The position numbers and the translations under genes are program-made. Below are positions 28,628-35,634 of a stretch of 37,532 nucleotides of DNA, piece after piece; the first letter of the stretch is position 1, and every line of letters starts with the position of its first letter. The DNA is from Methylococcales bacterium (GTDB taxonomy: Bacteria; Pseudomonadota; Gammaproteobacteria; Methylococcales; Methylomonadaceae), in contig QVQF01000146.1 in assembly GCA_003584895.1 (NCBI GenBank), positions 1-37,532 of the forward strand. Reading direction: 5' to 3'. Below the pieces are notes generated by a model. The model searched no databases, had not been told where the DNA came from, and worked only from the letters and a program-made list of their open reading frames with translations.

Positions 28628-29095
28628 TTAAAATGACAATGCCCCTAACTCATCCAAACCTTCATTATCACCACCATCTAACCATTCTTGCTCTTTAGCT
28701 AACCAAGCATCATCATTCCAAATCTCAAATTTATTCAACTGCCCAACTAGAACAATTTTTTTATCCATCTGAGAAAATTTTCTTAACTTCTCTGGCAATA
28801 ATAATCGTCCCTGACCATCCATTTCGCACTCAGAGGCATTACCTATAACAAAACGTCTTAATTTTCCTGCCATTTTATTCAATGTGGGTAATTTACTTAT
28901 TGTTAGCTCTAACTTCTCCCATTCAGGAAGTGGATACAGCCATAAACAACCGTGCTCACCAATGCACTGCTCGTTTACTGCAACGGTTACAACCATTTGA
29001 CGATCGCAACAATCGTGTAGCTCTTCACGATAACGTGTTGGAATTGCAAGGCGCCCCTTATCATCTAAATTGATTGAACTAATGCCTCGAAACAA
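28628..29095 (-). CDS. mraZ: Transcriptional regulator MraZ
   Basis: MraZ is a DNA-binding protein with two AbrB-like SpoVT domains that represses its own dcw operon. From the TTG at 29095 the protein is 155 residues and starts (M)FRGISSINLDDKGRLAIPTRYREE, matching the family start and length (E. coli 152). The second repeat is ASECEMDGQGRLLLPEKLR. A GGGGG run precedes the TTG. An in-frame ATG at 29245 would extend the protein to 205 residues, but that start is upstream of the promoter and operator found at 29123-29184, so the extension cannot be made from this promoter. Confidence 0.93.
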   Translation of the reverse strand: MFRGISSINLDDKGRLAIPTRYREELHDCCDRQMVVTVAVNEQCIGEHGCLWLYPLPEWEKLELTISKLPTLNKMAGKLRRFVIGNASECEMDGQGRLLLPEKLRKFSQMDKKIVLVGQLNKFEIWNDDAWLAKEQEWLDGGDNEGLDELGALSF

Positions 29096-29122
29096 AAAAC
29101 CCCCAAAATACGCTAAAAATAA

Positions 29123-29147
29123 CCACTTACCGCCACTTTTTACCACT
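29123..29147 (-). promoter_or_regulatory. MraZ operator: three 10-bp-spaced GTGG boxes
   Basis: On the minus strand AGTGG occurs three times at exact 10-base spacing (29147, 29137 and 29127 as 5' ends), just downstream of the -10 and over the expected transcription start. MraZ is known to bind TGGG-type direct repeats separated by five bases in front of its own gene. The match in period, number and position supports autorepression here. Confidence 0.8.
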
Positions 29148-29155
29148 TTGGGATC

Positions 29156-29184
29156 ACTATAAATTCCAAACAGCTTCCAGTCAA
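29156..29184 (-). promoter_or_regulatory. Sigma-70 promoter of the mraZ/dcw operon
   Basis: On the minus strand, -35 TTGACT (29184-29179) and -10 TATAGT (29161-29156) are separated by exactly 17 bases. Each hexamer differs from consensus at only one or two positions. Transcription should start near 29149, about 54 bases before the TTG of mraZ. Confidence 0.82.
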
Positions 29185-29199
29185 GGAAGATTTCATTCA

Positions 29200-29470
29200 A
29201 ATACTTTATTTTTTGTAAATGAATTATTCCACCACGAAAAAACAATGAAAATAAATGAAATAAACTATGATGATTATGTTTAATATCATATTGTTAGCTA
29301 CAATCATCGTAACTTATCATTCGTCACAAATTAACTTAGTTCTAATGAGCTAGAGCCCTAAAAATCAATTAAATCTAACTTGCTAGGACTACAGAACTAA
29401 GCACTAATGAATTACGATGCCGTCCATGGCTCTTAAAGAAACAGCTTGAAGCTCAAAGAAGAGGAAAGGA
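29200..29470. other. Upstream flank of the dcw promoter, no gene seen
   Basis: AT-rich sequence between the mraZ promoter and the transposase relic. A 9-bp inverted repeat (CTTAGTTCT at 29335, AGAACTAAG at 29393) is the only structure noticed; it may be chance or a scar of the lost IS left end. Confidence 0.4.
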
Positions 29471-29872
29471 ATGAAAATAAAACTCACCTGTAAGCCTAAG
29501 TTTATTAATGCGACTGGCAGTCGTCATTCGTCACCTAATTTTGAAAGTGTACTAAATCGAAATTTTAGACTCGTGGCGGAAAATCAAATTTGGGTCTCTG
29601 ATATTGCCTACATTTGAACGCGAAGCACTTAGTTATATTTGGCGACCGTTTTGGATTTATATTGACAGTATGAGTCGCAAAGGCAATTGTTAAGATAAGA
29701 TCGTTATCGAGCAATTTTTCTTAATTTGAAAATAAAACAGGTATAGCGATAGGATTATCGCTAATCATGAAGAAGCTATGCCTAATATCACGACATTATG
29801 ATTAATTTCTATAATAGTCAGCCATTACGCTCTACTTTGGGATATGTCTCGCCCAACAATTGAAATCAATAG
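29471..29872 (+). pseudogene. Decayed IS3-family transposase (OrfB, DDE integrase) fragment
   Basis: The + strand reads CKPKFINATGSRHSSP, then NQIWVSDIAYI (29585-29614), the first-aspartate region of IS3-family OrfB. After a stop at 29615 the same frame continues with TRS, another stop, and LYLATVLDLY. In the next frame, from 29670, comes MSRKGNC, a stop in place of the usual tryptophan, DKIVIEQFF, and later NHEEAM. A further frame change gives FYNSQPLRSTLGYVSPNN (29807-29863), the C-terminal signature. At least four stops, two frame changes and a loss of about 90 residues between the first and last catalytic regions show that it is dead. TCGACCACTACA at 29907-29918 may be the right inverted repeat; I found no left end. 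Remnants may begin as early as about 29410. Confidence 0.88.
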
Positions 29873-29971
29873 GGTTATGAAACAACCTATCTCTGAGCCT
29901 TAAAAATCGACCACTACAAATATTTAAAAAGAACTAAATCCTAATAGATGAAAGCCGAAGGGGAATAAAAA

Positions 29972-30332
29972 GAAAGAGTTGGCCTATAAGCCGGGTTTTG
30001 TCGAGAACAGTCATTCATCTAGGCTGCAAGTCACCCTGCAGCTCAAGCAATCTACCCAGGAACCGCGCGGGCCACGCGTCTGTCCCTCTATTTGATCTTG
30101 CTCCGAGTGGGGTTTACCATGCCACTCCTGTTACCAGTTGCGCGGTGCGCTCTTACCGCACCTTTTCACCCTTACCCACCATTAATAAATTAAAGATAGG
30201 CGGTCTATTTTCTGCGGCACTTTCCGTAGGCTCACGCCTCCCAGGCGTTACCTGGCACTCTGCCCAATGGAGCCCGGACTTTCCTCCATCTTATCTTAAT
30301 GATAAAACAGCGACTGCCCAGCCAACTCTTTC
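29972..30332 (-). ncRNA. rnpB: RNase P RNA (type A)
   Basis: The catalytic RNA of RNase P, which matures tRNA 5' ends. On the minus strand the ends form a 12-bp P1 helix: GAAAGAGTTGGC at 30332-30321 with GCCAACTCTTTC at 29983-29972. Conserved core blocks are present in order: GGAGGAAAGTCCGGGCTCC near 30270-30290, GCCAGGTAACGCCTGGGAGG, AAGGGTGAAAAGGTGCGGTAAGAGCGCACCGCGC, GGTAAACCCCACTCGGAGCAAG, and the 3' end CTAGATGAATGACTGTTCTCGACAAAACCCGGCTTATA. Length (about 361 nt) is close to E. coli M1 RNA (377). A run of five T residues follows the P1 strand. Its place between rsmI and mraZ matches the Pseudomonas gene order. Confidence 0.97.
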
Positions 30333-30339
30333 AGCTGCC

Positions 30340-30369
30340 AGTATACTGGATTAATCGAGCTAATACCAA
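30340..30369 (-). promoter_or_regulatory. Promoter of rnpB
   Basis: On the minus strand TATACT (30345-30340) lies seven bases before the predicted 5' end of the RNA, with TTGGTA (30369-30364) 18 bases upstream as a weak -35. The -10 is embedded in a perfect 12-bp palindrome, CCAGTATACTGG (30338-30349). Confidence 0.6.
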
Positions 30370-30444
30370 ACAAAGTAAGCCTCAAAACAATCCACTTACA
30401 ATACATCAAATCAATTAAATTATTCTACGACGCTAACATTAAAC

Positions 30445-31323
30445 TTATAGATCATCTTCTTTGCCCATTATTAATGCAGATTGGTACAATATTTTTTTTC
30501 TAACCCCAGTAAGCTCGACAGCCATTGCAACAGCGGTCTTAATCGAGACTTCTTTCAATAACACTTGCAATAGTTTTTCTTGCTCAGCCGTGATAACACT
30601 GTCTTTTTTATTCTCAACAGCACCATCAACGATCACAACAAATTCACCTTTTCTCATGTTATCATTTTGCATCACCAATTCCAGCGCTTCACCTAAACTG
30701 GCTTTCACAATAGTTTCATGCAGCTTGGTTAATTCCCTAGCAATAACAATCTGACGATCTAAAGGAATTATTTCTGCCATATCTTGTAATGTAGCGAGAA
30801 TTCTATGGCAAGACTCATAAAAAACCCATGTTTTGGTAAGCAAGACGCGCTCATTGAAAAACGTTTTTTTCGCTGAAGAGGTACGAGGTAAAAAACCCTC
30901 AAATGAAAACTGAGTGACAGGCAAACCCGCTGCAGATAAAGCGGTTATTAATGCACATGCCCCAGGGATAGGCACAACATCTAAACCAGCATCTTTGACC
31001 AACTTTACCAAGGGCATACCTGGATCACTTAGTAATGGTGTCCCCGCATCTGAAACCAAAGCAATAGAAAGTCCAGAACGTAATTTATCTAATAATATTG
31101 GCGAAGCTTTGTCCTCATTATGCTGATGTAAGGAAACCAACTTATTAGTAATGCCATAATGCTGCAATAACATTTTTACATGGCGAGTATCCTCTGCTGC
31201 GATCAAATCAACTTGCTTTAAAGTTTCAACCGCCCGATAACTAATATCGGCTAGATTACCTATTGGCGTAGCAACAACGTATAATTTACCAACCTCAGTT
31301 AATATTTCGATATTCTTATTCAC
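30445..31323 (-). CDS. rsmI: 16S rRNA (cytidine-1402 2'-O) methyltransferase RsmI
   Basis: RsmI adds the 2'-O-methyl group to C1402 of 16S rRNA, complementing RsmH. The 292-residue protein is a tetrapyrrole-methylase-fold enzyme. Visible motifs are VVATPIGNLADISYRA (17-32), IAAEDTRHVKMLLQHYG (41-57), LVSDAGTPLLSDPG, PGACALITALSAAGLP and FYESCHRI. The start is a GTG with AGGAG four bases upstream; no ATG in frame is better placed. It is divergent from yraN across a 112-base gap that must carry both promoters. Confidence 0.96.
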   Translation of the reverse strand: MNKNIEILTEVGKLYVVATPIGNLADISYRAVETLKQVDLIAAEDTRHVKMLLQHYGITNKLVSLHQHNEDKASPILLDKLRSGLSIALVSDAGTPLLSDPGMPLVKLVKDAGLDVVPIPGACALITALSAAGLPVTQFSFEGFLPRTSSAKKTFFNERVLLTKTWVFYESCHRILATLQDMAEIIPLDRQIVIARELTKLHETIVKASLGEALELVMQNDNMRKGEFVVIVDGAVENKKDSVITAEQEKLLQVLLKEVSIKTAVAMAVELTGVRKKILYQSALIMGKEDDL

Positions 31324-31435
31324 ATAACTCCTAGATATTTATGGCTCACTACACAGTAGTCGTACTCTAATGGAGCTTAATTATATCAGCATCATACCAA
31401 CTCATTACGCCTGAGACACACTTAGAAGCTAGATT

Positions 31436-31801
31436 ATGTTATTTACACAAATTAAAACCAAGGCGCTTCACCTACTTCGAGGCGAGAATGCCGAAGAACA
31501 AGCCCACGAGTACCTACTTAAGAAGGGACTTAAATCTGTGTATCGAAACTACCGCTGTAAACAGGGTGAGCTCGATTTAATTATGACGGATCAAGATTCA
31601 CTCGTTATTATCGAAGTCAAATATCGCAAAACTGACAAATATGGCAGTGCTTTGGAATGCGTTACACGAACAAAACAATCACGTATCATCGCTGCAACGC
31701 ATCACTACTTATCAACTTATCCAACAGATTGTCCAATTCGCTTTGATGTTATTGCTATTTCCGGCGATAGTAAGATAGAGTGGGTGCAAAATGCTTTTTA
31801 A
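31436..31801 (+). CDS. yraN: YraN family (UPF0102) nuclease-fold protein
   Basis: The 121-residue protein belongs to UPF0102, a small family with a PD-(D/E)XK endonuclease-like fold and unresolved cellular role. It opens with the family region GENAEEQAHEYLLKKGLKSVYRNYRCKQGELDLIMTDQDSLVIIEVKYRK: the E-x-A-x-x-Y-L-x-x-x-G, the GELD acidic pair (about residues 43-46), and the E-V-K motif (about 60-62) form the putative metal site. Length matches E. coli YraN (131). It leads a + strand block with diaA and dolP, as in E. coli and Pseudomonas, but without the lpoA gene that usually precedes it. Confidence 0.93.
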   Translation: MLFTQIKTKALHLLRGENAEEQAHEYLLKKGLKSVYRNYRCKQGELDLIMTDQDSLVIIEVKYRKTDKYGSALECVTRTKQSRIIAATHHYLSTYPTDCPIRFDVIAISGDSKIEWVQNAF

Positions 31802-31816
31802 ACAACTCATCGCATC

Positions 31817-32401
31817 ATGAACTTACAAGACCGAATCATTAATCATTTCTCTGACAGCATTCAAATCCAGCAAGAGGCCATGTCCTCTCTTTGTGAGCTA
31901 ATAGAATACGCATCACAACAACTGGTTTCTGCCCTACTAAATGACAAAAAAATACTAACTTGTGGTAATGGTCGCTCATCAACCAGTGCCCAATTATTTT
32001 CTTCCACCATGCTTAATCAATTTGAGCGTGACCGCCCATCATTGCCTGTCATCGCATTAAACACAGATTCCGCAATCATCACCGCCATAGCCAACGACTA
32101 TCATTTTGATGATATATATGCAAAGCAACTCCGAGCGTTAGGACAAAGCGGAGATATATTACTAACTTATACCGATGGCAATCATTCAGCAAACATTGCC
32201 AAAGCCATTACTACCGCTCATGATAAAGAATTATTAGTTATTGCTCTAACAGGGAATAATGGCGGCATGACTGCTCCTTTACTTTATGAAACTGATATAG
32301 AAATCCGTGTTCCTTCAATCTCAAACGCACGCATACAAGAAGTTCATGTGCTTATCACACATTGCTTGTGCGACTTGATTGACCACCAATTATTCGGCTA
32401 A
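31817..32401 (+). CDS. diaA: SIS-domain protein DiaA (GmhA-like)
   Basis: The 194-residue protein is a single SIS (sugar isomerase) domain of the GmhA/DiaA group. It has CGNGRSSTSAQLFSS around residues 47-61 and ALNTDSAIITAIANDY in the central sheet. Later it reads GDILLTYTDGNHSANIAKAI, where GmhA usually has the phosphosugar-binding T-S-G-N-S; here it is T-Y-T-D-G-N-H-S. In E. coli the gene at this position, DiaA, binds DnaA as a tetramer and times replication start. Synteny (yraN, this gene, dolP) favours DiaA over the heptose isomerase GmhA. It lies 15 bases after yraN. Confidence 0.88.
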   Translation: MNLQDRIINHFSDSIQIQQEAMSSLCELIEYASQQLVSALLNDKKILTCGNGRSSTSAQLFSSTMLNQFERDRPSLPVIALNTDSAIITAIANDYHFDDIYAKQLRALGQSGDILLTYTDGNHSANIAKAITTAHDKELLVIALTGNNGGMTAPLLYETDIEIRVPSISNARIQEVHVLITHCLCDLIDHQLFG

Positions 32402-32417
32402 CACTTCAGGCTTAACC

Positions 32418-33002
32418 ATGAAACAAATCTTTATATTACTACTGCTATGCCAGAACTTATTATTAGTCGCTTGCACTAACATAACGCCCAAAGGGCCAGA
32501 AATTACAGCTCAATTGTTATTAGAAGAACGTCGCTCGCGCGAAGCCATTTTGTCCGACAGAATGATTGAGGCTGAAGCTTATTCAGAACTTAATTCAGAG
32601 CGTTATTTAAAAGAGCAGTGCCACGTTAAGATTAATGCTTTCAACGGCACTGTTTTAGTCACCGGCCAAGCACCCAGTGAAGAACTTAGCAAAAACATCA
32701 TGACTATTGTTCAAGCTATCGCCAATGTAAAACTAGTACATAATAATTTAATTATCGATTACCCAACGGACACCGCTACGCGTAACAATGATGAACTGAT
32801 CACCGAAGGAGTAAAAACAGCGCTAAATCAAATACGTACTATTCCTGACTTTTACCCCTCAATGATTAAAGTCAATACAGAAGATAGTGTTGTATATTTG
32901 ATGGGCCTAGTGCATAGAGAAGAAGGTACTATCGCTATTAAAATTACTAAACTACAACCTAGCGTCAAGGAAATCGTCACAATATTCGAATACCTTGACT
33001 AA
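32418..33002 (+). CDS. dolP: Outer-membrane BON-domain lipoprotein DolP (YraP)
   Basis: DolP is a periplasmic lipoprotein with two BON domains that helps maintain outer-membrane integrity in E. coli. I start it at the ATG at 32418 (194 residues), which gives a clean lipoprotein signal: MKQIFILLLL, a hydrophobic run and a lipobox LLVAC with lipidated C19. An upstream in-frame start at 32379 lies inside diaA and would spoil the signal peptide. BON domain 1 spans about residues 50-112 (KINAFNGTVLVTGQAPSEEL), BON domain 2 about 122-194 (IKVNTEDSVVYLMGLVHREE). E. coli DolP is 191 residues. Residue +2 after the cysteine is threonine, not aspartate, consistent with outer-membrane sorting. Confidence 0.92.
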   Translation: MKQIFILLLLCQNLLLVACTNITPKGPEITAQLLLEERRSREAILSDRMIEAEAYSELNSERYLKEQCHVKINAFNGTVLVTGQAPSEELSKNIMTIVQAIANVKLVHNNLIIDYPTDTATRNNDELITEGVKTALNQIRTIPDFYPSMIKVNTEDSVVYLMGLVHREEGTIAIKITKLQPSVKEIVTIFEYLD

Positions 33003-33068
33003 GGACTGCTGTTATCACTATAGAGACGGTGTACTTAAATGGAAGTACGAGAAATTACCAAACGTAGT

Positions 33069-33704
33069 TTATTCATTTAATTGAATTTCCTTGGCTTCAA
33101 AATAATGCCAACGATTAATAATTTTACAAAATAACTCTGCAGTCTTTTCAGCATCGTATAACGCCGAGTGCGCTTTTGCATTATCCCAATCTAAACCGGC
33201 GGCATGGGCAATTTTAGCCAACACTGTTTGTTGATAAGCTAAGCCACCCAAAGTCGCAGTATCGAAGGTACTAAATGGATGGAAAGGACTGCGCTTTATT
33301 TGTGTGCGATGAATGGCGGCATTTAAAAAAGCTATATCAAAAGCCGGATTATGGCCTACCAATATCGCTCGCGTACATTCGTTCCGCTTTACAGCTGCCT
33401 TAATAGGTTTAAATAGTAATTCTAAGGCTTCTTTTTCATCAATGGCCATACGAAAGGGATGATGCGGATCTATACCATTAAATTTAAGTGCGGCAGGATC
33501 TAGCTCTGAGTTTTTAAAAGGCACAACATGCGTAGTATAACGCTCGGTGATTTCCAACTGATTATGACTATTAATCTCTACAATAACTGCAGCAATTTCC
33601 AGCATGGCATGTTTTTTAGGATTAAATCCAGCGGTTTCTATATCAACAATGACAGGTAAATAGCCTCTGAAACGCTGGGCTAAAGGAATTGCAGGGTTGT
33701 CCAT
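33069..33704 (-). CDS. rnt: Ribonuclease T
   Basis: RNase T is a DEDDh 3'-5' exonuclease that trims tRNA and other stable RNA ends and is confined mainly to gammaproteobacteria. The 211-residue protein matches E. coli RNase T in length (215). All catalytic residues are present: D21 and E23 in VDIETAGF, D123 in GHNPAFDIAF, H179 and D184 in AHSALYDAEKTA. The segment RSPFHPFSTFDTATLGGLA is close to the E. coli sequence. The RFRGYLPVIVD start supports the chosen ATG. It is convergent with dolP and lies 158 bases downstream of the mshF-like gene on the same strand. Confidence 0.95.
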   Translation of the reverse strand: MDNPAIPLAQRFRGYLPVIVDIETAGFNPKKHAMLEIAAVIVEINSHNQLEITERYTTHVVPFKNSELDPAALKFNGIDPHHPFRMAIDEKEALELLFKPIKAAVKRNECTRAILVGHNPAFDIAFLNAAIHRTQIKRSPFHPFSTFDTATLGGLAYQQTVLAKIAHAAGLDWDNAKAHSALYDAEKTAELFCKIINRWHYFEAKEIQLNE

Positions 33705-33743
33705 TATAAGGGGGTCTATCCAATGCTATCGAAATCAAGAAGT

Positions 33744-33764
33744 GCGTTACCTTCAGAGTAACGC
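33744..33764 (-). terminator. Hairpin between the mshF-like gene and rnt
   Basis: GCGTTAC (33744-33750) and GTAACGC (33758-33764) form a perfect 7-bp stem with a 7-base loop. On the minus strand it is followed by a T-rich but broken run, so it is a plausible weak terminator for the msh genes upstream of it. Confidence 0.45.
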
Positions 33765-33862
33765 TAGTCGGGACTATATTACGCGATAGTGACAGAGAAC
33801 ACACATGAAAAAACATTGATCTCAGAATCGTAGTACAAGTTAAACACAAAATACTGTTCGGA

Positions 33863-34321
33863 TTAATCAAGCACCAGATCGATTGACCCCACCGCTCCTA
33901 GCGATGCCCGATTAAGCTGTGCGGTACCGCTTAACCGATAACGCACTTGATGACCATCCCTGAAAACATATATAAGTCGCAGCTTCTTGATATCAAAGTA
34001 CCAAATAGACTGAACATCTAGGGGAGGCTGAGTGTATTCGCCACTATAATTTGGCAGCCCTTCATTAACCAATCGCAGCGGATTAGTATTTTCTATCTCA
34101 CTAATAACAAAAGATTGCCCTGTCGCATTACGATGCGTCCAAAGTTCACGTAATTCCCAGCGCAAATTAGCGACATCAGCTTCCATCATAAATACTTCAA
34201 CTTGGCTACGTACTTGGCTAATGCTCAAAAGTGTTAAAGAAAGCATTGCTCCGATAATACTAGTCGATATCGCTAAATTAAAAAATCTCGAGGCAGCAAT
34301 ATGAATAATATTTAACTTCAT
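33863..34321 (-). CDS. MshF-like pilus biogenesis protein
   Basis: A 152-residue protein with one N-terminal membrane helix (about residues 16-35, LAISTSIIGAMLSLTLLSI), then a helical stretch and a small beta-rich domain near the C terminus (SIWYFDIKKLRLIYVFRDGHQVRYRL). In Vibrio-type MSHA loci the gene after mshG is mshF, a small protein of this topology. Position two bases after mshG, size and topology support MshF, but the family is poorly conserved and I could not confirm it by motif. It could also be a minor pilus-assembly protein of another type. Confidence 0.6.
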   Translation of the reverse strand: MKLNIIHIAASRFFNLAISTSIIGAMLSLTLLSISQVRSQVEVFMMEADVANLRWELRELWTHRNATGQSFVISEIENTNPLRLVNEGLPNYSGEYTQPPLDVQSIWYFDIKKLRLIYVFRDGHQVRYRLSGTAQLNRASLGAVGSIDLVLD

Positions 34322-34323
34322 AA

Positions 34324-35550
34324 TTAAGCTTTATGCATAGATGCTTTACCCAGATCCCAGATAGGTAGGAAAATACCCAAAGCCAATATTAATACCAGTA
34401 TACCTAGGAAAACAATCATGACCGGCTCTATCTTAGCACCTAGCGTTTTGATTTCATATTCAACATCACGCTGATACATCTCGGCAATTTCTTCCATTAA
34501 ATCATCTAAAGCGCCAGACTCTTCACCCACTGCAATCATCTGTAATACCAGTGGATTAAAAACTCCTGCGTTAGTAGCTGTCCGCAAGATAGACTCACCT
34601 CGTTCAACACCCAGACGCATTTGCTCTACTTTTTGTGCGATAAAATCGTTATCTACAGTTTGTGCGACTAAACTTAAACCACTCATAATAGGCACGCCAC
34701 TTTTAATAGCTAATGAAAAACTTCTGGCAAAACGCGCCATTGTTGCTTTTTGAATAATAGGACCAATGATAGGACTTTTTAACTTAAAACTATCCCATTG
34801 ATATCGACCTTTATCCGATGAGATATAAGACCGAAATGAAATAACACTTGCTAAAAAACCACCCACTAAATAAGGCCAATAGCTCACCATAAAGTCTGAA
34901 AAATTCAGTAAAATTCGCGTCATTAGGGGTAGATCAGCACCTAATCCTTGAAACACCTTAGCAAAAATAGGAATTACAAAAACATTAACCACCACGATTG
35001 CTACCATCATTGCGATCATCACAAATTGGGGGTAGCGCAATGCAGCCTTAATTTGATCACGCATAAATTTCTCAAATTCGATATGATCAAACAAACGCAA
35101 AAAGACTTTATCCAACATGCCCGTAGACTCACCAATACGGATCATACTGATATAGAAACTACTAAAAACTTTTGGGTGAAAATTTAATGCTGCCGACAAT
35201 TCTCGACCACTATCCAAACTCAAGCGTATCTCTGAAATAACTTTAACCAAGGCTTTATTTTTAGTCGACGAAAGCAATCCACTGAGTGCATTCATAATAG
35301 GAATACCAGCCTTGAGTAAAGTATACATCTGCCGACTGAACATCATGACATCCAAGGGCTCTATACGCTCTTCAAACAGATTAGCCGACCAATCAAAGTC
35401 CTGAACAGGCTTTGAACTAGGTGTAATTTCAATCGGTGTGATATCGATACTTAACAGGTGCTTTGCTAATGCGCTAGCATTAAGACTTTCTAATAGCCCC
35501 TTAACCATTTCACCTTTATTGTTTCGACCCTTATATGAAAAAAATGGCAT
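34324..35550 (-). CDS. mshG: MSHA pilus platform protein MshG (GspF/PilC family)
   Basis: The inner-membrane platform protein of the MSHA type IV pilus, working with the MshE ATPase. The 408-residue protein has two T2SSF domains in tandem (about residues 70-190 and 270-395), each starting with a segment like MMFSRQMYTLLKAGIPIMNAL or MARFARSFSLAIKSGVPIMSGL. Three membrane helices lie at about 170-192, 218-236 and 375-397. It begins with the usual PFFSYKGRNNKGEMVKG. The ATG lies 84 bases after the mshE stop. Order mshE-mshG distinguishes it from PilC, although family resemblance alone would not. Confidence 0.85.
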   Translation of the reverse strand: MPFFSYKGRNNKGEMVKGLLESLNASALAKHLLSIDITPIEITPSSKPVQDFDWSANLFEERIEPLDVMMFSRQMYTLLKAGIPIMNALSGLLSSTKNKALVKVISEIRLSLDSGRELSAALNFHPKVFSSFYISMIRIGESTGMLDKVFLRLFDHIEFEKFMRDQIKAALRYPQFVMIAMMVAIVVVNVFVIPIFAKVFQGLGADLPLMTRILLNFSDFMVSYWPYLVGGFLASVISFRSYISSDKGRYQWDSFKLKSPIIGPIIQKATMARFARSFSLAIKSGVPIMSGLSLVAQTVDNDFIAQKVEQMRLGVERGESILRTATNAGVFNPLVLQMIAVGEESGALDDLMEEIAEMYQRDVEYEIKTLGAKIEPVMIVFLGILVLILALGIFLPIWDLGKASMHKA

Positions 35551-35555
35551 AGTGA

Positions 35556-35576
35556 AATTAAAAGTTAAAGGTTAAC
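35556..35576 (-). repeat. Degenerate AACCTTT-like heptamers before mshG
   Basis: On the minus strand the mshE-mshG gap reads AACCTTT, AACTTTT, AATTTCA in direct succession. The first copy is identical to the variant unit at 78-91 of the array at the left edge; the others are diverged. It may be a small relic of the same repeat type or simply AT-rich sequence. Confidence 0.3.
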
Positions 35577-35634
35577 AATTGAAGTAGGCAGAAGTCTCTC
35601 ATTTAGCTCTATAACTTTGAGCTTTTTCTTGAGG

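Noticed and set aside
29096-29245. 50-residue N-terminal extension of mraZ
   Set aside because: It contains the promoter and MraZ operator, and family members start at the MFRG position, which corresponds to the TTG at 29095.
29335-29401. 9-bp inverted repeat upstream of the transposase relic, considered as an IS terminus pair
   Set aside because: It does not match the candidate right end TCGACCACTACA, and a 9-bp match with a 49-base spacer is expected by chance in AT-rich DNA.
29998-30354. 118-codon + strand open frame
   Set aside because: It lies antisense to RNase P RNA; the frame is an accident of the conserved RNA sequence.
33031-33048. 6-bp hairpin between convergent dolP and rnt, considered as a terminator
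   Set aside because: Stem is short, AT-containing, and lacks a U-tract on either strand.
33643-33870. 75-codon minus-strand open frame upstream of rnt
   Set aside because: Overlaps the rnt start in another frame and contains the hairpin; no ribosome site or recognisable sequence.
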